Shown here: piece by piece, positions 58,445 through 64,000 of the stretch | How the letters are laid out: the number at the start of each line of letters is the position of its first letter | Numbering within the stretch: position 1 is the stretch's first letter | From: Ovis canadensis | Lineage: Eukaryota; Chordata; Mammalia; Artiodactyla; Bovidae | NCBI RefSeq assembly: GCF_042477335.2 | Contig: NC_091255.1 | Coordinates: 22,980,501 to 23,044,500 of the forward strand | Direction of reading: 5' to 3' | DNA length: 64,000 nt | Made by a program: the position numbers and the translations under genes | Notes under the pieces: model-generated | Seen by the model: the letters and a program-made list of their open reading frames with translations, nothing else | Told to the model about the DNA's origin: nothing | Database searches by the model: none

Positions 58445-59292
58445 TTGCAGTGATAAGTCATTTAAAACAATGTATGGATTGCTTTATATGAAAGCTGGAA
58501 TCAAGATTGCTGGGAGAAATATCAAGAACCTCAGATATGCAGATGACACCACCTTTATGGCAGAAAGTGAAGAACTAAAGAGTCTCTTGATGAAAGTGAA
58601 AGAGGAGAGTGAAGAGTTAAAGCTCAACATTCAGAAAAAAAAGATCATGGCATCCGGTCCTATCACTTCATGGCAAATGGAGAAACAGTGGAAACAGTGG
58701 CAGACTTTATTTTTGGGGGCTCCAAAATCACTGCATATGGTGACTACAGCCATTAAATTAAAAGATGTTTACTCCTTGGAAGAAAAGTTATGACCAATCT
58801 AGACAGCAATATTAAAAAGCAGAGACGTTACTTTGCCTACAAAGGTCCGTCTAGTTAAGGCTATGGTTTTTCCAGTAGTCACGTATGGATGTGTGAGTTG
58901 GACTATAAAGAAAGCTGAATGCCAAAGAATTGATGCTTTTGAACTGTGGTGTTGGAGAAGACTCTTGAGAGTCCCTTGAAATGCAAGGAGATCCAACCAG
59001 TCCATCCTAAAGGAGATCAGCCCTGAATATTCATTGGAAAGACTGATGCTGAAGCTGAAGCTCCAGCACTTTGGCCACCTGATGCGAAAAGACGACTCAT
59101 TGGAAAAGACCCTGATGCTGGGAAAGACTGAGGGCAGGAGGAGAAGGGGACCACAGAGGAGGAGATGGTTGGAAGGCATCACTGACTCAATGGACATGAG
59201 TTTGAGCAAGCTCGGGGAGCTGGTGATGGACAGGGAAGCCTGGCATGCTACAGTCCATGGGGTTGCAAAGAGACATGACTGAGCAACTAAAC
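58445..59292 (+). mobile_element. BovB (RTE-clade) LINE 3' fragment with reverse-transcriptase remnant
   Basis: 5'-truncated BovB. An open stretch (58470-58793) reads KIAGRNIKNLRYADDTTFMAES, containing the YADD catalytic box of RTE reverse transcriptases, followed by a stop and then the C-terminal region in other frames, so it is non-functional. The 3' end is the Bov-A-like tail GCAAAGAGACATGACTGAGC. Confidence 0.9.
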
Positions 59293-59295
59293 AAC

Positions 59296-59308
59296 ATATA
59301 TATTATAT

Positions 59309-59354
<46 letters not shown>

Positions 59355-59374
59355 CGAGAGAGAGAGAGAGAGAG
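59296..59374. repeat. (TA)n/(GA)n compound microsatellite
   Basis: TA-rich tract to about 59353 then (GA)n to 59374, at the 3' end of the BovB fragment; probably seeded by the LINE tail. Confidence 0.93.
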
Positions 59375-59485
59375 TTTTTTTTACCACACAGATGCAAGAT
59401 CTTAGTTCCCTGTCTAGGAATTGAACCTGTGCCCCATGCAGTGGGAGCATGGAGTCTTAATCATTGGATGGCCAGAGAAGTTCCT
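59375..59485 (-). mobile_element. CHR-type SINE (short)
   Basis: AGATCTTAGTTCCCTGTCTA to TGGATGGCCAGAGAAGTTCC. Confidence 0.75.
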
Positions 59486-61869
59486 AAAACATTATGTCTT
59501 AAATCCCAACCCATTCAATTAATATAAAATATAAAATTTGCCTGAATTTAAGATTTGATTGGTAAAGTCATTTTGGTTCGCTGAGTCACTTTGGGCTAAG
59601 GATTGTACGCTCCTAGGAGCCTGTTCACTCTTCTCTATGGTTAGGATTACCTTGGTGAAAAAAACCCGAGAGGCTCTGTCCATAGTCTGTGGCTCAGGTT
59701 CAGCTGAAGACGCCTGAGGTGAAGACTCCAAGGGATGGGACGTGTGAACCCACCTACAGCATCTGACGCCCAGAGGACAAAGACCTGAACGTGGGACTCC
59801 GCCCTTGCTCCCTCAGAGCTGAGGATCCCCCTGGCTTTCAGAGGCTGTCTGGCCAGATCCTGGGGCCTTTAACAGTAAGTGGAGAGTGAATGAATCAAGA
59901 GAGGGGAACCCACAGGCTAGACTTGCTCATTCTCCTCTAACACCTACCCAGTGGGAGAAGGTGGGGAGTGGAGTTCTCTCAGCCCCAGAGTGTTGGGGCA
60001 GTGCTGTCTCAAAGGATACTTCCGGAAATTAAGTCCATCTGGGTCTAAACAATCCCTGAATTAGCCTTCCCCTTGTTGGCGGCATCAAGAATGGCAGGGC
60101 AAAAGCTAAATGAGAAACTAAGATAGCAAGTTTGGAGCCAACTCGGAAACTTTTCAAGAAACATCCTTGTTGCTAATAACATGTCTGGGGGCTGGTGGGG
60201 ATTCTAGGATTAGTGTTCAGGAGATAGAAATGGGTAACAACGGGGGAGGTGTGATCTTTCCCAAGTGCCACACCAGGTATTAAAATAAACAGGCTCTCTT
60301 GCCTCCTGGAGCTGGGGGTGGCAGGGAAAAGAAATCTGGGTCCAAGCAAAACCAGAAAAAGCATCAATGCCTGGGGTGGGAGTAGGAAGGCTCCAACCTG
60401 GAGTCCTCAGCTCTTCTGTGGCCTCAGAAACAATGCACCTGAGAGCTCAGTGTTTCCTAACTTGGCATTTGGCAGGAGGAGGAGGATCTCAGGCGATCTC
60501 AAGTGGAGGTCTCTCGCCAGTGTGCTCTGCTTCTGGAGACTGAACCGCACTGGGATGTAGGGGCTTAGCAAGGCTGGCCCTTGGCCTGGTGGCTCAGAGG
60601 AGTGGGATGAAGGGAAGCTGTGGCTTTTCCTCCTCTCAGCTGAAAAATGGGGATGATACTCTCAAACTCACGGGACAGGCAGGCAACTTGTGCATCAGAG
60701 TGCTTTGCCATTTTTCAGCTGCCACAAGAATCCCGTTACTCCAGAAGAGGCAGTAGGCAAACAGGTGTCTTTCTCTGGCAGGGAGTGGCAACTTTTAGAA
60801 ACACTTGGGGAATGTTTTGAAATGCAGGCTGTCCCACGCCCTACCCAATTGGTAAGAATTGTCAGCCTTTCATGAAACCTCTGGGGTGTGATCAGTGTGG
60901 ACCCAAGAGTTAAGAGCTTCTGCCCTAAGGATTTTCTTGGCCGAAACTGACATTCTTAGCTGGTGAATCCAATCAGATCTCAGCAAGGCCTATCCCTCTT
61001 CTCTTCTCTGACTCGGAACCTCCACAAAGTCCACCCTGACCCCACTTCCCTGCCAGAGTTATTCCAGTTGGAACTCAGGCCAACTGTAGCCAGCACGTGG
61101 TGACACCCCAAGCTCCTAGCTGCTGAAGGGTAGTTTTCATGGTGTCTGAGCATCCACGTAGCCGCAGCAGTTACTGTGCGGAGCCCTGCGCACCTTCCCT
61201 ACGCTGTCTGAGGCTCAGGGCATCTGGGCACGGGACCCCGCAGCCTCGCTCCCCGACGCCAGGCTGCGGGGGGCTTCAGAGGCTGTCCACTCATCAGAAG
61301 CAGGGCCAGGGCCTCCAGCCTGACCACACCTGGCTCGCAAGTCCCCAGCCACACAAATGCAGGGGATTTGATCTGAACTCCTTGGGAAGCTTGATTGAAA
61401 GCGCATTAATTCTATCCATTTGGGAACATGAAGGCCCCCAGTGCAGATCCGAGACGCTTTTTATAAATGGATTAGTGAAACGTCTTGGGTAAGAGGACAC
61501 CGACGAGAAGCTCTGCTGGACTCCTTCTGCCCGTGCCTGGCTGGCTGGCTGGCTGCCCCTGGCCCATCCGCTTGAGTCCTGAAGGGGACCTGCCAGGGAA
61601 GATGAACTGGTTCCTCGGAGCACTGCCTGCAGTGAGATGCCTGAGTGGTGATGGTGGTGGGGACAGCAGCGGGCGCCGGGGAGACAGGAGCCTCTGAGGC
61701 ATGTGGTGCTTCCTCAGGCCCATCTCCACATTTCATCTGGCTAAACCCCCGGGAGGGCCGGGCAGCCAAAAGGCAAGTTCTAATAGCATGGTTATTAATA
61801 CCTAACCTTCCCCTGGCCCGCTGTGTTCTGTCCTCCAGTGTCAGTTCTGGGAACAAAGTACACAGCACA

Positions 61870-64000
61870 AACTCCATTTTGTGTAAATGAGAGTTTATTG
61901 ACGAAGACAAAGTCAAGCTTCCCCCGCCCTCCACCCTCCCCCAGGACAGATCCCAACAACAAAAGAATGATAAGTTTTCTTAGGGCAACACTTACCCCTC
62001 TTCCCCCTCCTCTCCAGTCCCAAGGTTCGCAACACAGACACACAAAACAGGCTCGGGCGAGGGCAGACACTCAGGGAATCTCTGACCAGCAAGAGTCCTG
62101 GGTGTGTGTGCGCTTGCCGTGCCCTTCGTGAGACACCGGGACGTTACAGAAGACAGGCTGCAGCGGCGGACAGGGGACTGCAGGGCAACCTCCGCTCATC
62201 CCCCGTTTGACCAAGCTCCAAATGGGCCCCGAGGGTCACTGCGGTGGAGGCGACAGGCTCTGCCTCTTCAGGAGAGGGGTCCTTCTTGTGGAGCAGAATC
62301 CCTCTCCAGCTGCTCAGGGACAAACTGGGAGGGAGCCTCTCCAAGGAGCGGAGGGCTGGCAGACAGGCCAGGTCAGCTAAGTCCAGCTGTTGCCCATGGC
62401 TGCTGGGAAGGCTGAGGAGCTGGGTTTCAGGGGCGGAGGGACACGTCTCGGTGCCACAGTCTCGTCTGCTTACCCTGCCACAAGCTCTGCCGCCTGGAAT
62501 GGCAGTCTGCTTTGAGGCGAGAATACTGCGTGTGGAGTGGGGCCCTTCTTCACAGCTTGCATTGCACTGACTCCACGAGCAATCTCCCAACCACAGAGCT
62601 TCACCCACCTGCTTCTCTACCTCACCTGGCACCCACTCCCACCCACCATCCTGTGCCACTTCCTGTTCTTCACGTGCCTGAGAGGTTCCTGTCCCTCACC
62701 CTAGGAATTCTTCTCATGGAGAGTGTCAAGGCTTAAGAAACTGCTTTGGGGGACCTGCTCCCCGTAGCTTTCCAAGTAGTATGAGTCAGGGTCATTTCAC
62801 TTGCAACACAGTTGCAGGGTAGTTTCTGCTGTTTTCTAGGGATCCTCCTCTTGGACTCACTTTCAGGTCCAAGTCCCACGTGAGGTCTTGGACCCAAGCG
62901 GGGGCATCTGAGAAGCAGTCTCAGTCATGGACGCTGAATCCCCGGTGCCGGGCAGCAACAGTGCCCACAGGTGAAACAGACAACCCTGCTGGACAGACTG
63001 GTGTTCCGGGCACAGAGCACTCTTTGACAGCCATACCCCATGTGTCCAGAGGGGCAGGGGTTCTCACGTTTCCCAATCTTTTGAGAGAAGAAAAGGACAA
63101 CTTGGCCCTCTGAGGTGATCTCACCTGCCTGGGAGCCTAAGCAACCCAAGTGCCAAGCATCAGAGAGCCGAGGGATGACTGCGTGGCACCAGAAGCTCAC
63201 TTCCTCCCCACACCCGCCCTGCTGGCCTCCAGCACTGAGGGTCCTCCATTCTGGCATCAGGGTTTACCTTCAAAACCCTGGATAGACTCTGCCGCCACCG
63301 GATGCCAATGAATGGAGCGCCAGAATCTGCGTGGAGTGTGAGGAGAGCCATAAGGAAGCAGGCACCGGAAAGGTAAGAGAAAGGCATCGAGGAAAGAAAG
63401 TCAACAAGAGGGTCCTGCAGTGAGAACTCTGACCGGGATTCGGAGACCCAGCCCCCCACCTCTGCTACCGAACAGTCAACAGTCCTCAGGCGGTAACATC
63501 CTGTTTGTCTTTTATCTTTTTCCTTTTTAGAAAAACAAGGTTGGATGAGTTATTATTTCAAGTAAATCTGCTGCAGCTCTGAAACCAACATTTTAGATGT
63601 TGAGTTGGACCTGAGATTAAATTAAACCCAGAGTGGGAGACTGGGGTGGGGTGGGGTTTGATTCCTGAAATTTTTTCATCAGTGTCATCCTCGGATTCGA
63701 CCTGGGGAAAGGACTGTGTAAGTTCTTCTCAGCCTGGGTGCCTCAAGGCCCCATTTCCTACGCCCTCTAGCACCATTCAAGGAAGACCACCATTCCTAGC
63801 TGCAGCGCATCAAAGGAGATGAAAATACAGGGCAGGAGGAATCATAGGAAAAGGAGTTTGGAGAGAAAAGAAAGTGATCAGGAACAAGGCTGCCACGGGG
63901 TGGCAACAAACTGTGTCTCTTCCCTCCAGGACTGTGCGGTTGTCTTAACACTTCTCTCAGTTACACACTATTCCCTCAATTTCTCCTATGTACAAAAATA
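61870..64000 (-). other. AP2B1: Probable AP2B1 3'UTR (partial, coding exons beyond window)
   Basis: Human AP2B1, the beta subunit of the clathrin adaptor AP-2, lies next to RASL10B in the same orientation and ends about 5 kb from it. Here the minus strand has AATAAA at 61899-61894 at the matching distance, and the DNA between it and the window end is free of ruminant SINEs, as expected for a long 3'UTR. No sequence encoding the AP2B1 C-terminus was found, so assignment rests on synteny, spacing and the poly(A) signal. Confidence 0.5.
61894..61899 (-). terminator. AP2B1: Polyadenylation signal AATAAA, probable AP2B1 end
   Basis: TTTATT on the plus strand; cleavage would fall near 61870-61880. 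Confidence 0.55.

Larger units (their letters stand above)
56401..61869. other. Intergenic region between RASL10B promoter and AP2B1 3' end
   Basis: 5.5 kb. 56900-57940 carries two MIR elements, 58445-59292 a BovB fragment, 59296-59485 a microsatellite plus CHR SINE. About 59490-61870 is unique sequence in which I see no gene; a (CTGG)n run lies at 61536-61553. Confidence 0.6.

Noticed and set aside
59296-59374. TA/GA tract as possible origin or regulatory element
   Set aside because: Simple microsatellite at the end of a LINE; no other origin or regulatory signature.

Overview
The window is nuclear DNA from a ruminant mammal (cattle, sheep, goat or a close relative). I conclude this from split genes with GT..AG introns, CpG-rich promoters, and a repeat load found only in ruminants: Bov-tA/Bov-A SINEs, CHR-type tRNA-derived SINEs, BovB (RTE) LINE pieces, a BTMAR1-like mariner and a long class II ERV LTR. 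The gene order matches human 17q12 (bovine chromosome 19) read in the opposite direction: MMP28, C17orf50, GAS2L2, RASL10B, AP2B1. Gene names come from remembered human orthologues; no search was run.

Layout. 1-2560: repeats upstream of MMP28. 2560-3320: CpG-rich MMP28 promoter and exon 1. 2974-27329 (+): MMP28 (epilysin), eight coding exons, 517 codons, complete; its long introns 1 and 3 carry most of the transposons, including a full-length solo LTR at 13872-15536. 27975: MMP28 poly(A) signal. 28793-31778 (-): C17orf50 orthologue, three coding exons, the first contributing only 13 nt; 179 codons. 31800-36300: repeat-rich spacer between the divergent C17orf50 and GAS2L2 starts. 36319-43379 (+): GAS2L2, six coding exons, 875 codons. 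44549-52827 (-): RASL10B, three coding exons, 203 codons, probably with a noncoding first exon in the CpG island at 55750-56400. 56400-61870: intergenic, with a BovB reverse-transcriptase fragment. 61870-64000 (-): probable AP2B1 3'UTR; its coding exons lie outside the window.

The four coding genes are intact (open frames, consensus splice sites, lengths within a few residues of the human proteins). They are unrelated in function: a secreted metalloproteinase, an uncharacterised acidic/Cys-rich protein, a cytoskeletal linker used in motile cilia, and an atypical Ras-like GTPase. MMP28/C17orf50 and GAS2L2/RASL10B are tail-to-tail pairs. I found no operon, CRISPR, plasmid, phage or toxin locus. 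The points most worth following up are the solo LTR with an exact 6-bp target duplication and internal triplicated motif, the 13-nt starting exon of C17orf50, the nested repeat stack at 50 kb, a possible 43-nt cassette exon in MMP28, and some repeat and palindrome structures.
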